A stretch of 64,000 bases of DNA from Falsigemmobacter intermedius (GCF_004054105.1 NZ_SBLC01000009.1:88352-152351); one strand, 5' to 3'. Counted from the first letter of the stretch, positions 12,683-23,276 are shown. Notes: a model not told the origin generated them from the letters alone. A program made the numbers and translations.

Positions 12683-14743
12683 ATGGAGACAATCATCCTT
12701 TTTGCGCCATTGGTCGGCGCGCTGATCACCGGCTTCGGCTGGAAGCTGATCGGCGAGAAGACGGGGCAGATCCTCGCCACGGCACTTGTGATGCTGGCGG
12801 CGGTGCTGTCCTGGGTGGTCTTTCTCGGCTTTGACGGCGAGACGCAGCATATCACCGTGCTGCGCTGGATCGACTCGGGTTCGCTCGGCGCGGAATGGGG
12901 CATCCGCCTCGACCGGATGACGGCGATCATGCTGATCGTGGTGAACTCGGTCTCGGCGCTCGTGCACCTCTATTCGTTCGGCTATATGGCCCATGACGAG
13001 AACTGGACCGACGACGAGCCTTACCGCGCGCGGTTCTTTGCCTATCTCTCGTTCTTCACCTTCGCCATGCTGATGCTGGTGACCTCTGACAACCTGATCC
13101 AGATGTTCTTCGGCTGGGAAGGTGTGGGCGTCGCCTCTTATCTGCTGATCGGCTTTTACTGGAAAAAGCAGTCGGCTTCGGCCGCAGCGATCAAGGCCTT
13201 CGTGGTCAACCGGGTGGGGGACTTCGGCTTCCTGCTGGGCATTGCGCTGATCTACTTCCTGACCGACTCGGTGCGCTTTGATGAGATCTTCGCGGCCGTG
13301 CCGAAACTGGCTGATATGGGCTTCACCTTCATCGGTATTGAGTGGACCGCAGCGAACCTGATTGGTGTTCTGCTCTTCATCGGTGCGATGGGCAAATCGG
13401 CACAGCTTTTCCTGCACACCTGGCTGCCGGATGCGATGGAAGGCCCGACCCCGGTGTCGGCGCTGATCCACGCTGCAACCATGGTCACCGCCGGTGTCTT
13501 CCTCGTCTGCCGTATGTCGCCGCTTTATGAAGTGGCACCGGAAGCGAAGATGATGATCGTCTATATCGGTGGCTTCACTGCTTTCTTCGCCGCGACCGTG
13601 GGTCTGGTGCAGAACGATATCAAACGCGTCATCGCTTATTCGACCTGTTCGCAGCTCGGCTATATGTTCGTCGCCGCCGGCGTCGGCCTTTATCCGGTCG
13701 CGATGTTCCACCTGTTTACGCATGCTTTCTTCAAAGCGATGCTCTTCCTTGGTGCCGGTTCGGTAATCCATGCGACCCACCATGAGCAGGATATGCGCTG
13801 GTATGGCGGTCTGCGCAAAAAGATCCCCGTCACCTTCTGGGCGATGATGATCGGCACCCTGGCCATCACCGGCGTTGGTATTCCGCTGACCTATATCGGC
13901 TTTGCGGGCTTCATCTCGAAAGATGCCGTGATCGAAGGCGCTTATGTCGGCGCTCCGACGATCGTCTTCTGGCTGCTGGTCATCGGCGCTCTGATGACCT
14001 CGTTCTACTCCTGGCGTCTGATCTTCCTGACTTTCTTTGGTGAAAACCGCGCGCATCTGAAGCCCTCAGATGATCATCACGGCCACCATGCCCATGGTCA
14101 CGACGATCACGGTCACGGCCATGACGATCACGGCCATGGTCACCACCACGAGCCCCATGAGAGCCCGATGGTCATGCTGATCCCGCTGATCGTGCTGGCC
14201 TTTGGTGCGGTCTTTGCCGGGATGCTCTGGAAAGAGGCCTTCTTCGGTCACGCAGATCACGTGCTTGAGTGGTTCCACGGCGCCATCGCCATGAGCACCA
14301 TGGTTGAGGTCGACGGTAAATCCAAACTGCTGCTGGATGCGGCCCATTATGTGCCGACCTGGGTCAAGCTTGCGCCCTTCGTCGCCATGGTGACCGGTCT
14401 GGTGCTGGCTTACGTGATGTATATCCGCAGGCCGGAGCTTCCGGCGAAGATCGCGGCGGAGCAGAACACCCTTTATCAGTTCCTGCTGAACAAGTGGTAT
14501 TTTGACGAGCTTTATAACTTCCTCTTCGTGCGTCCGGCGATGGCCCTTGGCCGCTTCCTGTGGAAACGCGGAGACGGCGCAGTCATCGACGGCACCATCA
14601 ATGGCATTGCCATGGGCATCATTCCTTTCTTCACGCGGCTCGCGGGCCGTCTGCAGTCGGGCTATATGTTCCACTATGCCTTCGCCATGGTGCTGGGCAT
14701 CGTGGTGCTCGTCACCTGGATGAGCCTTTCGGGCAGCCACTGA
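12683..14743 (+). CDS. nuoL: NADH-quinone oxidoreductase subunit L (ND5) with His-rich loop
   Basis: 686 residues, an antiporter-like proton-pumping subunit. The conserved core [20 protein letters not shown] and the key Lys/Glu residues in the first spans are present, and the C-terminal lateral amphipathic helix region follows. An unusual segment at about residues 464-494 consists almost only of His, Asp and Gly ([15 protein letters not shown] and more) in the loop before the C-terminal spans. The underlying DNA (about 14070-14160) is a run of GATCACGG-type units. His-rich loops occur in some alphaproteobacterial NuoL; metal binding is possible but unproven. Confidence 0.97.
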   Translation: METIILFAPLVGALITGFGWKLIGEKTGQILATALVMLAAVLSWVVFLGFDGETQHITVLRWIDSGSLGAEWGIRLDRMTAIMLIVVNSVSALVHLYSFGYMAHDENWTDDEPYRARFFAYLSFFTFAMLMLVTSDNLIQMFFGWEGVGVASYLLIGFYWKKQSASAAAIKAFVVNRVGDFGFLLGIALIYFLTDSVRFDEIFAAVPKLADMGFTFIGIEWTAANLIGVLLFIGAMGKSAQLFLHTWLPDAMEGPTPVSALIHAATMVTAGVFLVCRMSPLYEVAPEAKMMIVYIGGFTAFFAATVGLVQNDIKRVIAYSTCSQLGYMFVAAGVGLYPVAMFHLFTHAFFKAMLFLGAGSVIHATHHEQDMRWYGGLRKKIPVTFWAMMIGTLAITGVGIPLTYIGFAGFISKDAVIEGAYVGAPTIVFWLLVIGALMTSFYSWRLIFLTFFGENRAHLKPSDDHHGHHAHGHDDHGHGHDDHGHGHHHEPHESPMVMLIPLIVLAFGAVFAGMLWKEAFFGHADHVLEWFHGAIAMSTMVEVDGKSKLLLDAAHYVPTWVKLAPFVAMVTGLVLAYVMYIRRPELPAKIAAEQNTLYQFLLNKWYFDELYNFLFVRPAMALGRFLWKRGDGAVIDGTINGIAMGIIPFFTRLAGRLQSGYMFHYAFAMVLGIVVLVTWMSLSGSH

Positions 14744-14755
14744 GGTCAGGGACCA

Positions 14756-16297
14756 ATGGACAATCTTCTTTCCATCATCACCTTCACCCCGGCGGTTGCT
14801 GCGCTCATCATGGCGCTCTTCCTTCGGGGCAATGACGCGGCCACGCAGCGCAATGCGAAATGGCTGGCGCTGGCTGCCACCGTGGCCACCTTCCTCTTCT
14901 CGCTCTTTCTGCTCTTCGGGTTTGACCCGCAGAACACCGGCTTCCAGTTCGTCGAGAATTACGACTGGATCATGGGGCTGAAGTATAAAGTCGGCGTTGA
15001 CGGCATCTCGATCCTCTTTGTGATGCTGACCACCTTCCTGATGCCGATCACCATCGGGGCCTGCTGGACGGTCGAGACCCGCGTCAAAGACTATATGATC
15101 GCCTTCCTGCTGCTGGAGACGCTGATGATCGGCGTGTTCATCGCGCTGGATCTGGTGCTCTTCTATCTGTTCTTTGAAGCCGGTCTGATCCCGATGTTCC
15201 TGATTATCGGGATCTGGGGCGGCAAAGACCGCATCTATGCGTCGTTCAAATTCTTCCTCTACACCTTCCTCGGCTCGGTGCTGATGCTGGTGGCGATGAT
15301 CTCGATGTATGTCCAGGCGGGCACCACCGATATTGAAACGCTGCTGACCTTCAACTTCGCCTCTGAGGCCTTCCCGATCCTGGGCTGGCAGATCATGGGC
15401 GGTGCGCAGACGCTGATGTGGCTGGCCTTCTTTGCCTCTTTCGCGGTGAAGATGCCGATGTGGCCGGTGCACACCTGGCTGCCCGATGCCCACGTTCAGG
15501 CCCCGACTGCGGGTTCGGTACTTCTGGCGGCCGTTATGCTGAAGATGGGTGGCTACGGCTTCCTGCGCTTCTCGCTGCCGATGTTCCCGGTCGCCTCGGA
15601 TCTGCTGGCGCCGCTGGTGCTCTGGATGTCGGTGATCGCGATCGTTTACACCTCGCTGGTGGCGATGGTGCAGAACGACATGAAAAAGCTGATCGCTTAT
15701 TCGTCGGTCGCGCACATGGGCTATGTGACCATGGGCATCTTCGCGGTGAACCAGCAGGGCATTGACGGGGCGATCTTCCAGATGCTGTCGCACGGCTTCA
15801 TCTCGGGCGCACTCTTCCTCTGCGTCGGCGTGATCTATGACCGCATGCACACCCGTGAGATCGACGCTTACGGCGGCCTGGTGAACCGGATGCCCGCTTA
15901 CGCGCTGGTTTTCCTGTTCTTCACCATGTCGAACGTGGGCCTGCCGGGCACTTCGGGCTTCATCGGTGAGTTCCTGACCATCATGGGCGTCTTCCAGGTC
16001 AATCCGCTGATCGCGCTGATCGCGGCGACCGGTGTGATCCTCTCGGCGGCCTATGCGCTCTGGCTCTTCCGCCGCGTGGTCTGGGGCGAGCTGCTGAAAG
16101 CCAGCCTGAAAACCATCACCGATATGGATCTGCGCGAGCGGGTGATGTTTGCCCCCCTCGTCGTGATGACCCTGCTGCTCGGCGTCTATCCGAGCCTTGT
16201 CACCGATATCATCGGACCGAGCGTCTCGGCCCTGATCTCCAACTATGAAGCTGCGCTGCCTGCCGTTGAAACGGCTGCGGCTGCGGCTGTGAACTGA
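14756..16297 (+). CDS. nuoM: NADH-quinone oxidoreductase subunit M (ND4)
   Basis: 513 residues and about 14 membrane spans. The antiporter-family signature [20 protein letters not shown] is present, as are the conserved Glu in [18 protein letters not shown] and the Lys in [16 protein letters not shown]. It is a proton-pumping subunit of the membrane arm. It begins 12 nt after nuoL. The tail is Ala/Val-rich ([11 protein letters not shown]). The stop is followed by GGAACCGCCC and nuoN. Confidence 0.97.
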   Translation: MDNLLSIITFTPAVAALIMALFLRGNDAATQRNAKWLALAATVATFLFSLFLLFGFDPQNTGFQFVENYDWIMGLKYKVGVDGISILFVMLTTFLMPITIGACWTVETRVKDYMIAFLLLETLMIGVFIALDLVLFYLFFEAGLIPMFLIIGIWGGKDRIYASFKFFLYTFLGSVLMLVAMISMYVQAGTTDIETLLTFNFASEAFPILGWQIMGGAQTLMWLAFFASFAVKMPMWPVHTWLPDAHVQAPTAGSVLLAAVMLKMGGYGFLRFSLPMFPVASDLLAPLVLWMSVIAIVYTSLVAMVQNDMKKLIAYSSVAHMGYVTMGIFAVNQQGIDGAIFQMLSHGFISGALFLCVGVIYDRMHTREIDAYGGLVNRMPAYALVFLFFTMSNVGLPGTSGFIGEFLTIMGVFQVNPLIALIAATGVILSAAYALWLFRRVVWGELLKASLKTITDMDLRERVMFAPLVVMTLLLGVYPSLVTDIIGPSVSALISNYEAALPAVETAAAAAVN

Positions 16298-16307
16298 GGA
16301 ACCGCCC

Positions 16308-17744
16308 ATGACCTCTGCGGATCTTTCGATCTTCCTGCCCGAGATTGTGGTGGCCCTCGGCGCGATCATCGCGCTTCTGGGTGCGGTTTACACCGGCAAA
16401 GACAAACTGACCGGAGCCCTGACCTGGGGCTTCGCCGCCTTCTTCCTCGTCATCGCCTTCTGGATCGGCACCGGTTTTGAGGGCAGTCAGACGGCATTTG
16501 GCGGCCTGCTGGTCAATGACGCTTTCGCGCGTTTCTCGAAAATCCTGATCCTTGCGGGTTCTGCCGCCGTTCTGCTGATCGGCCAGGACTACGTGAAGAA
16601 GTGGGATATGGACCGTTTTGAGTATCCGGTCCTGGTGGCTCTGGCGACGCTTGGCATGATGATGATGGTTTCGGCCAATGATCTCATGGCGCTTTATGTC
16701 AGCCTTGAGCTGCAGTCGCTGGCACTTTACGTCATCGCCTCGCTGCGCCGCGACTCGGCACGCTCGACCGAAGCCGGTCTGAAGTATTTTGTGCTCGGCT
16801 CGATGGCCTCGGGTCTGCTGCTTTACGGCGCATCGCTGACCTATGGCTATGCAGGCACCACGCAGTTTGCCGGCATCCTGTCGATGGTGAATGCCGATCT
16901 GCCGCTGGGAATGATGTTCGGTATGGTCTTCATGCTGGCGGGTCTGGCCTTCAAGGTTTCGGCCGCGCCGTTCCACATGTGGACCCCGGACGTCTATGAA
17001 GGCGCGCCGACCCCGGTCACCGCTTTCTTCGCGACCGCGCCGAAAGTGGCGGCCATCGCGCTTTTTGCGCGTCTGTGCCACGACGCCTTTGGCGGCATCC
17101 CCGCACAATGGGGCCAGGTGATTGCAGCGCTTGCGGTGCTGTCGATGTATGTCGGTGCCATCGCTGCGATCGGTCAGAAAGACATCAAACGTCTGATGGC
17201 CTATTCCTCGATCGCCCATATGGGCTATGCGCTGATCGGTCTGGCCGTTGGCACTGAGGCCGGTATCCAGGCCATGCTCGTCTATATGGCGATCTATGTG
17301 GTCACCAATATCGGTGCCTTCGCCTTCATCCTGTCGATGGAGCGTGACGGCCGTCCCTTCACCTCGCTTGACGGCTTCCATCAGTTCTCGAAGGCCGAGC
17401 CGCTGAAAGCGCTGGTCATGCTGATCCTGATGTTCTCGCTGGCCGGTGTGCCGCCGTTCATCGGCTTCTTCGCGAAATATTCGGTGCTGATGGCCTCGGT
17501 GAACGCGGGTATGACCTGGCTTGCGATCCTTGGGGCCGTGGCCTCGGTGATTGGTGCCTATTACTACCTGCGCATCGTCTATTTCATGTACTTCGGTCGT
17601 GAGGGCGAAGTGCTCGAGACGAAGATGGGCCCGGCGCAATATGGCCTGATGCTGGTTTCGGCCTTCATCGTGATCGCAGGTGTCGTGAACCTCTTTGGTA
17701 TTGAGGCTCCGGCACTGAGCGCGGCGCAATCGCTTGTCCGCTGA
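16308..17744 (+). CDS. nuoN: NADH-quinone oxidoreductase subunit N (ND2)
   Basis: 478 residues, the third antiporter-like pump subunit. Characteristic stretches are [39 protein letters not shown] and [20 protein letters not shown]. Length and hydrophobic pattern are normal. It is the last nuo gene; the final codons overlap the TTG start of birA by 11 nt, so cofactor-enzyme genes are appended to the operon. Confidence 0.97.
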   Translation: MTSADLSIFLPEIVVALGAIIALLGAVYTGKDKLTGALTWGFAAFFLVIAFWIGTGFEGSQTAFGGLLVNDAFARFSKILILAGSAAVLLIGQDYVKKWDMDRFEYPVLVALATLGMMMMVSANDLMALYVSLELQSLALYVIASLRRDSARSTEAGLKYFVLGSMASGLLLYGASLTYGYAGTTQFAGILSMVNADLPLGMMFGMVFMLAGLAFKVSAAPFHMWTPDVYEGAPTPVTAFFATAPKVAAIALFARLCHDAFGGIPAQWGQVIAALAVLSMYVGAIAAIGQKDIKRLMAYSSIAHMGYALIGLAVGTEAGIQAMLVYMAIYVVTNIGAFAFILSMERDGRPFTSLDGFHQFSKAEPLKALVMLILMFSLAGVPPFIGFFAKYSVLMASVNAGMTWLAILGAVASVIGAYYYLRIVYFMYFGREGEVLETKMGPAQYGLMLVSAFIVIAGVVNLFGIEAPALSAAQSLVR

Positions 17745-18501
17745 GGCGAGTGCCTCTCAGACTGCAGCAACCTGGCCGGTGGGAACCGGCCGGGTTGTTT
17801 TGTCTGAGGTGGACACCACCAACGCGGAAGCCGCCCGCCGCGCGGCGGCAGGGGAGGGGGCTCAGTGGATCCTTGGCCTGTCGCAGACCGCCGGGCGCGG
17901 GCGACGGGGGCGGCCCTGGGTCTCGCCAGCGGGGAATTTCTACGGCACGCTTCTGATGAAGCCCACGGGCGGCCCGGCAGAGGCCGCTTTGCGCAGTTTT
18001 ATCGCGGCCCTGGCCTTGCGGGATGCTCTCGTCGGACTGACCGGCTCGGAGGCGGGGATCGGGCTGAAGTGGCCCAATGATGTGCTGGTCAACGGCGGCA
18101 AAATATCGGGCATCCTGCTCGAGGGGCTGCCGGACGGCTGGCTGGCTGTCGGGATCGGGGTGAACCTGATCTCCGCCCCCGATGTCAGCGCGGTTGAGCC
18201 GGGGGCCACGCGCCCGGTCTCGGTGCTCTCTGAGACGGGGCAGCGCTTTACACCTGAGGACCTTCTGGACCGCATCGCCCCGGCCTTTGCGCGTTATGAG
18301 GCGCTGTTTCGCGCCTATGGCTTTGCCCCCGTGCGTGAGGCCTGGCTTGCAGGCGCTGTGCGCCTTGGCAGCGAGATCACGGCCCGCACCGGGCGTGAGA
18401 CCCATATCGGTATCTTCCGCTCAATCGATGCCACCGGGGCGCTGATCCTTGAAACCGCCAACGGGCGCATTGCGATCCCGGCGGCGGACATCTACTTCTG
18501 A
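17734..18501 (+). CDS. birA: biotin-[acetyl-CoA-carboxylase] ligase, monofunctional
   Basis: 255 residues. The catalytic domain shows [20 protein letters not shown] (biotinyl-AMP loop) and [20 protein letters not shown], followed by a small C-terminal SH3-like domain. The N-terminal HTH of E. coli BirA is absent, so this is a class I ligase without repressor function. It attaches biotin to carboxylase carrier proteins. The only start consistent with full length is TTG at 17734, inside nuoN; ATG is absent and a later in-frame GTG would cut into the domain. The order nuo-birA-coaX-rnj is a familiar alphaproteobacterial arrangement. Confidence 0.92.
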   Translation: MSAEASASQTAATWPVGTGRVVLSEVDTTNAEAARRAAAGEGAQWILGLSQTAGRGRRGRPWVSPAGNFYGTLLMKPTGGPAEAALRSFIAALALRDALVGLTGSEAGIGLKWPNDVLVNGGKISGILLEGLPDGWLAVGIGVNLISAPDVSAVEPGATRPVSVLSETGQRFTPEDLLDRIAPAFARYEALFRAYGFAPVREAWLAGAVRLGSEITARTGRETHIGIFRSIDATGALILETANGRIAIPAADIYF

Positions 18502-18520
18502 GCTGCCCTTCGGGGCGGCT
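18501..18520 (+). other. UUCG-capped hairpin between birA and coaX
   Basis: AGCTGCCC-TTCG-GGGCGGCT forms an 8-bp stem with a stable tetraloop immediately after the birA stop. No T-run follows, so it is probably a processing or attenuation element, or a weak terminator, between birA and coaX. Confidence 0.45.
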
Positions 18521-18596
18521 CACCCTGAGCCAATGACGACGACGCAGCCGGGGCCCGCATGGGGGACTGCTCCGGCCCTGCGGGGGAGGAACGACC

Positions 18597-19376
18597 ATGC
18601 TTCTGGCCATTGATTGTGGCAATACCAATACCGTCTTCTCCATCTGGGACGGTGAGAGCTTCCTGTGCACCTGGCGCATCGCCACCGATCACAAGCGGAC
18701 GGCAGATGAATATTACGTCTGGCTCTCCAGCCTGATGCAGCTGCACCGGCTGGAGGTGAATATCTCACAGGCGATCATCTCATCGACCGTGCCGCGGGTG
18801 GTCTTTAACCTGCGTGTGCTTTGTAACCGCTATTACGACTGCCGGCCCTATGTTGTGGGCAAGCCCGACTGCGCGCTGCCCCATGCACCCCGCGTGGATC
18901 AGCCGGCGTCCGTGGGACCCGACCGTCTGGTCAATACCCATGGCGCTTTTGACCGCCACGGCGGCGATCTGATCGTGGTGGATTTCGGCACCGCGACCAC
19001 CTTTGACGTGGTCGACAGCGATGGCGCCTATATCGGCGGGGTCATCGCGCCGGGGGTCAATCTCTCGCTTGAGGCGCTGCATATGGCCGCAGCGGCCCTG
19101 CCGCATGTCGATATTACCCTTCCCGAAAAGGTGATCGGCACAAATACGGTGGCCTGTATCCAGTCCGGGGTGTATTGGGGATATATCGGGCTTGTGGAAG
19201 GCATCGTGCGCCAGATCCGCGCCGAGCGTGACCGCCCGATGAAAGTGGTTGCCACCGGGGGCCTGGCGCCCCTGTTTGAACAGGGAACCGAAGTATTTGA
19301 CGCGGTCGAAGACGATCTGACGATGCACGGGCTGGTGCTGATCTTTGACCACAACCGCAGACTGGAGTCCGCATGA
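18597..19376 (+). CDS. coaX: type III pantothenate kinase
   Basis: 259 residues. The N-terminal DCGNTNTVFSIWDG is the phosphate-binding motif of the ASKHA fold, and VVDFGTATTFDVVDSDGAYIGGVIAPG carries the second nucleotide-binding segment; GPDRLVNTHGAFDRHG is also typical. It phosphorylates pantothenate, the first step of CoA synthesis, in the cytoplasm. The ATG at 18597 follows GGGGGAGGAACGACC, a strong ribosome-binding site. Its stop overlaps the start of rnj (ATGA at 19373-19376), so the two are coupled. Confidence 0.95.
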   Translation: MLLAIDCGNTNTVFSIWDGESFLCTWRIATDHKRTADEYYVWLSSLMQLHRLEVNISQAIISSTVPRVVFNLRVLCNRYYDCRPYVVGKPDCALPHAPRVDQPASVGPDRLVNTHGAFDRHGGDLIVVDFGTATTFDVVDSDGAYIGGVIAPGVNLSLEALHMAAAALPHVDITLPEKVIGTNTVACIQSGVYWGYIGLVEGIVRQIRAERDRPMKVVATGGLAPLFEQGTEVFDAVEDDLTMHGLVLIFDHNRRLESA

Positions 19377-21040
19377 GTGCCAACCGCCTGATCTATCTTC
19401 CCCTTGGCGGTTCCGGGGAAGTCGGCATGAACTGCTACGTCTATGGCTATGGCCCGAAAGGCCGCGAGCGCCTGATCGTCATCGATCTGGGCGTGACCTT
19501 CGCGGATATGGAGACCACCCCCGGCGTCGATCTGATCATGCCCGACGTCTCCTGGCTGGCCGAGCGGGCAGACCGGATTGAGGCGATCTTCATCACCCAT
19601 GCCCATGAAGATCACGTCGGCGCTCTTGGCCACCTCTGGCCGCGCCTGCGGGCCCCGGTCTATGCGCGCAAATTCACCGGCGCTCTGGCGAAGCTGAAGA
19701 TGGAAGACCAGGGGCAGGACCCGAACAACGTCACCATCGTTGAGCCGCGTCCCGAGTGGGTCGAAGCCGGTCCCTTCAAAGTGCAATATGTGCCGATCCC
19801 GCATTCCATCCCGGAAAGCTCGGCTCTGGTCATTGACACGCCCGCAGGCCGCATCCTGCATTCGGGTGACTTCAAGATCGACCCGTCCCCCGGCGTGGGT
19901 GAGCCCTGGGATCCCGAGACCTTCGCGGCCATCGGCCGTGAGGGTGTGAAGGTTCTGCTCTGCGATTCGACCAACGTTTTCTCGCTGCATCCGGGCCGCT
20001 CGGAAAGCACGCTGCCAGGACCGCTGACCGAGCTGGTGGCGAAATCCGGCGGTATGATCGCCGCGACGACCTTTGCGTCGAACATCACCCGCGTGAAGGC
20101 GCTGGCAGAGGCCGGGAAGGCCGCAGGCCGTGAGATCGTTCTCATGGGACGCGCCATGCGCAAGATGGTCACCGTGGGGCTTGAGACGGGCGTGCTCGAC
20201 AGCTTCCCGACGGTGATCCAGCCCGAAGAAGCGCTGGAGCTGCCGCGCCATAAGGTCATGCTGATCGTCACGGGCACCCAAGGGGAGCGCCGTGCCGCAT
20301 CGGCGCAACTGTCGCGTGGCAAATACCTTGGTATGACGATGAAAGAGGGCGATACCTTCCTCTTCTCGTCGCGGATCATCCCGGGCAATGAGCGCGGCGT
20401 GCTGCGCATCATGAACGCGTTTTCCGAGATGGGCGTCGATGTCGTCGATGATGTGAACGGTCTCTACCACGTCTCGGGCCACGCCAACCGCCCCGACCTG
20501 CAGGAGATGCACCGCCTGGCCAATCCGGCGCTGGTCATCCCGATGCACGGCGAGCATCGCCACCTGCGTGAGCACAGCAAGGTAGTCGAAGCCGACGGCC
20601 GCAAGGCTGCCGTGATCACCAATGGCATGATGGTCGATCTGACCGGCGATCGCCATGAAGTGGTCGAATATATCGAAACCGGCCGGATCTATCTCGACGG
20701 CTCGGTGCTGATCGGGGCGATGGACGGTGTGGTGCGTGACCGGATCCGCATGGCGCTGAACGGCCATGTGATCATCACGCTGATCATGGATGAGCAGGAC
20801 AGCCCGCTGGGTGAGCCCTGGGCAGAGCTGGAGGGCGTGCCGGAGGTCGGTAAATCGGGCCGTCCGCTTTCCGAGACGCTGGAAGAAGAACTCGCAGAGT
20901 TCCTGGAGCGTGCGGGTGGCAAGATCCTGCGCGATGACGACAAACTCGACGAAGGTATCCGCCGCGTCGTGCGTCAGATCTCGATGGAAGAGATCGGCAA
21001 GAAACCTGAGGTGACCGTGGTCGTCTCGCGTCTGGCCTGA
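19373..21040 (+). CDS. rnj: ribonuclease J
   Basis: 555 residues, a full-length RNase J. The metallo-beta-lactamase motif THAHEDHVGAL (about residues 74-84) and the later His/Asp ligands (HSGDFKID, CDSTN) are present. The beta-CASP segment and the conserved VSGHANRPDLQEMHRLANP follow, with a C-terminal domain ending VTVVVSRLA. It is expected to be a 5'-3' exo/endoribonuclease for RNA maturation and decay. It is coupled to coaX. A strong terminator follows 18 nt after the stop. Confidence 0.95.
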   Translation: MSANRLIYLPLGGSGEVGMNCYVYGYGPKGRERLIVIDLGVTFADMETTPGVDLIMPDVSWLAERADRIEAIFITHAHEDHVGALGHLWPRLRAPVYARKFTGALAKLKMEDQGQDPNNVTIVEPRPEWVEAGPFKVQYVPIPHSIPESSALVIDTPAGRILHSGDFKIDPSPGVGEPWDPETFAAIGREGVKVLLCDSTNVFSLHPGRSESTLPGPLTELVAKSGGMIAATTFASNITRVKALAEAGKAAGREIVLMGRAMRKMVTVGLETGVLDSFPTVIQPEEALELPRHKVMLIVTGTQGERRAASAQLSRGKYLGMTMKEGDTFLFSSRIIPGNERGVLRIMNAFSEMGVDVVDDVNGLYHVSGHANRPDLQEMHRLANPALVIPMHGEHRHLREHSKVVEADGRKAAVITNGMMVDLTGDRHEVVEYIETGRIYLDGSVLIGAMDGVVRDRIRMALNGHVIITLIMDEQDSPLGEPWAELEGVPEVGKSGRPLSETLEEELAEFLERAGGKILRDDDKLDEGIRRVVRQISMEEIGKKPEVTVVVSRLA

Positions 21041-21058
21041 GGTCTGCAAAATCTGAAA

Positions 21059-21084
21059 AACGCGCCCGGGAGGGCGCGTTTTTT
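21059..21084 (+). terminator. rho-independent terminator of the nuo-birA-coaX-rnj unit
   Basis: AACGCGCCC, a GGGA loop and GGGCGCGTT form a perfect 9-bp stem followed by a run of six T. It lies between the rnj stop and the end of the convergent LprI-like gene and may act in both directions. Confidence 0.85.
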
Positions 21085-21088
21085 CATG

Positions 21089-21469
21089 TCAGCGCTTAAT
21101 GCTCTGGAGCCAGTGGTTCAGTTCGGACGTGCGGCTCTGGGTGCGCAGGATCAGACATTCCGCCTGATAGATCAGCTCTTCGCGCCCTCCACGGTCACGA
21201 AATTTCGCCACCTCACAATCGGCATCCCGAAAGGCGATCCAGGCCCGCTGCGCGGCCCGCAGGCGCGGCACATCCTCAGGCTCAAAACCCTGCATGGCAG
21301 CGACCAGGGCATTGTAAATCCGCCCCATCTCGCGGTCGCTGCGCTTATGATGGTCCACAAGGCAGTCATAGATCTGCCCGCGATCCTAGCGCTGGCAGAT
21401 CTGCTTGAGATCCCGCGCCGCGGCGGGCAGGGCGAGGGCGATCAGCAGGGCGGTGAGCAGATATTTCAT
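21089..21469 (-). pseudogene. LprI/DUF1311-like exported protein, interrupted by an in-frame TAG
   Basis: Reading from ATG at 21469 there is a signal peptide (MKYLLTALLIALALPAAA) and 27 sense codons, then TAG at 21388-21386. The same frame continues as a typical DUF1311 domain: CLVDHHKRSDREMGRIYNAL, LRAAQRAWIAFRDADCEV and a final Cys in QAECLILRTQ, ending at 21089. A ribosome-binding site (GGAG) precedes the ATG. The complete product would be about 126 residues. The family is represented by lysozyme inhibitor LprI-type proteins of the envelope. The stop lies just after the signal peptide, so the gene is inactive unless TAG is read through or is a sequence error. Confidence 0.8.
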
Positions 21470-21525
21470 GGCAGCACTCCGACAGGGTAATGCAACTATG
21501 GCGGGCAGTCCGGCGGCGGGCAAAG

Positions 21526-21560
21526 AAAAAGCCCGCGCCGGATCACCGGGCGGGCTGATT
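21526..21560 (-). terminator. terminator of the DEAD-box helicase gene
   Basis: On the minus strand AGCCCGC pairs with GCGGGCT around an inner CCGG/CCGG stem (21530-21556), followed by five T. It lies just downstream of the helicase stop and before the LprI-like gene. Confidence 0.8.
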
Positions 21561-21581
21561 TTTAGTATTATGCGCGAAGGC

Positions 21582-23123
21582 TCAGGCGCTTTCAGCCTCA
21601 TCCGCATCGGCATTGGCCTGAATTGCCGCCTCAGTCGCGCGCAGCACGGTGGCGAAGCTGCGGGTCAGGAACTCCGGCACGTGATCGCCGAGGCCAAGGA
21701 CCGAGGGGCCATTGTCACGGCGGTCGCGGCGCTCATCGCGGCGCGGCTCACGGCGGTCGTCACGACGCTCCTCATGACGATGCGGACGCTCAGCGCGTTC
21801 TTCGCGGCGCGGAGCCTCTTCGCGGCGGGTCTCTTCGACGGCGGCCACAACCTCTTCCGTGCGCTCAGCGCGGCGGTCATCGCGGCGCGGCTCACGCTTG
21901 TCACCGCGGTCACGGCTGCGCTCGCGCGAGCGGGGCTGGCGGTGGTCGCCACGGTCCGGGCTGTCGTCGAACAGGTTTTCCGGCACGTCACCGCGCGGGA
22001 TCGGCTGTTTGATCAGCGATTCAATCGCGGTCAGATATTTCTCATCCGCCGGGATCGAGATCGAGAAGGCCTTGCCATGGCGGCCGGCACGACCGGTGCG
22101 GCCGATGCGGTGGACATAGTCTTCCGCATGGCTCGGCAGATCGAAGTTGAAGACATGGCTGACGGCCGGGATGTCGAGGCCACGCGCCGCCACATCCGAG
22201 GCTACCAGAACCCGCAGCTCGCCCTCACGGAACGCATCGAGGGTTTTCATCCGCTGCGACTGCTCAAGATCGCCATGGATCGGCGCGGCGTTGAAGCCAT
22301 GCGCTTTCAGCGACTTGGCAACGACATCCACATCCATCTTCCGGTTACAGAAAACGATGGCGTTGGTGCAGGCATCGCCTTCCTGACGGATCAGGTGACG
22401 CAGCAGGGCACGCTTTTCGCCGAAGGCACGTTCACGGCGCGAGGGCGTGAAATGCATCAGCTTCTGCTCAATGTTTTCCGAGGTCGTCGCCTGGCGCGCC
22501 ACTTCGACGCGGGCCGGGTTCGACAGGAAGGTATTGGTGATGCGCTCAATCTCAGGCGCCATGGTGGCCGAGAAGAAGAGCGTCTGACGGGTAAAGGGCG
22601 TCAGCTGGAAGATGCGCTCAATATCCGGGATGAAGCCCATGTCGAGCATCCGGTCGGCCTCATCCACCACCATGATCTGCACGCCGGTCAGCAGCAGCTT
22701 GCCGCGCTCAAAGTGATCGAGCAGACGGCCGGGGGTTGCGATCAGCACGTCGACGCCACGGTCGATCAGCGCATCCTGCTCTTTGAAGGAGACGCCGCCG
22801 ATCAGCAGCGCCTTCGTCAGCTTGAGGTGTTTGGTATAGGTGTCGAAGTTCTCGGCCACCTGGGCGGCGAGTTCCCGCGTCGGGGCGAGCACCAGCGAGC
22901 GCGGCATCCGCGCACGGGCCCGGCCATTGGCCAGACGGGTGATCATCGGCAGCGTGAAGCTTGCGGTTTTCCCGGTGCCGGTCTGGGCAATACCCAGAAC
23001 ATCCCGGCCTTCGAGCGCATGGGGGATCGCCTCAGCCTGGATCGGGGTGGGCGTCTGATAGCCCGCTTCTGCAACAGCCTGGAGGACTTTTGGGTCGAGT
23101 TTCAGGTCAGAAAAAAGGGTCAT
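21582..23123 (-). CDS. DEAD/DEAH-box RNA helicase, RhlE-like
   Basis: 513 residues from ATG at 23123 (MTLFSDLKLDPKVL). Helicase motifs in order: Q-motif region TPIQAEAIPHAL, motif I AQTGTGKTASF, PTRELAAQ, motif II DEADRMLDMGF, motif III SAT, and motif VI HRIGRTGRAGR. Residues from about 385 form a long low-complexity tail of Arg, Asp and Glu (RERSRDRGDKREPRRDD and similar), expected to be disordered and RNA-binding. It should remodel RNA during ribosome assembly or decay. An in-frame start 69 nt upstream would add an unconserved Arg/Pro leader. Divergence from a specific subfamily (RhlE or SrmB) cannot be settled by eye. Confidence 0.92.
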   Translation of the reverse strand: MTLFSDLKLDPKVLQAVAEAGYQTPTPIQAEAIPHALEGRDVLGIAQTGTGKTASFTLPMITRLANGRARARMPRSLVLAPTRELAAQVAENFDTYTKHLKLTKALLIGGVSFKEQDALIDRGVDVLIATPGRLLDHFERGKLLLTGVQIMVVDEADRMLDMGFIPDIERIFQLTPFTRQTLFFSATMAPEIERITNTFLSNPARVEVARQATTSENIEQKLMHFTPSRRERAFGEKRALLRHLIRQEGDACTNAIVFCNRKMDVDVVAKSLKAHGFNAAPIHGDLEQSQRMKTLDAFREGELRVLVASDVAARGLDIPAVSHVFNFDLPSHAEDYVHRIGRTGRAGRHGKAFSISIPADEKYLTAIESLIKQPIPRGDVPENLFDDSPDRGDHRQPRSRERSRDRGDKREPRRDDRRAERTEEVVAAVEETRREEAPRREERAERPHRHEERRDDRREPRRDERRDRRDNGPSVLGLGDHVPEFLTRSFATVLRATEAAIQANADADEAESA

Positions 23124-23276
23124 AGGCGTCCTTAGGATGCGGCATCGGACCGCAAATGGAACGGGACGCAGTCGGTCAGGGCGCCCCAGCATCGAAAAAG
23201 GGGCGCACGGCGGTTCCGTGCACCCATGGGCGGATTAGCCTAAAATCCCCGCCAGGTCAAGAAAAGCGGGTCCCGC

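Noticed and set aside
14066..16369. Antisense frame across nuoL/nuoM with many His, Asp and Arg
   Set aside because: It mirrors the codon bias of the real genes and the His-rich repeat; no start signal or family similarity.
21720..21960. Repeat array resembling CRISPR at the end of the helicase gene
   Set aside because: The units are irregular codon runs of Arg/Asp/Glu in frame with the helicase tail, with no conserved repeat/spacer structure.
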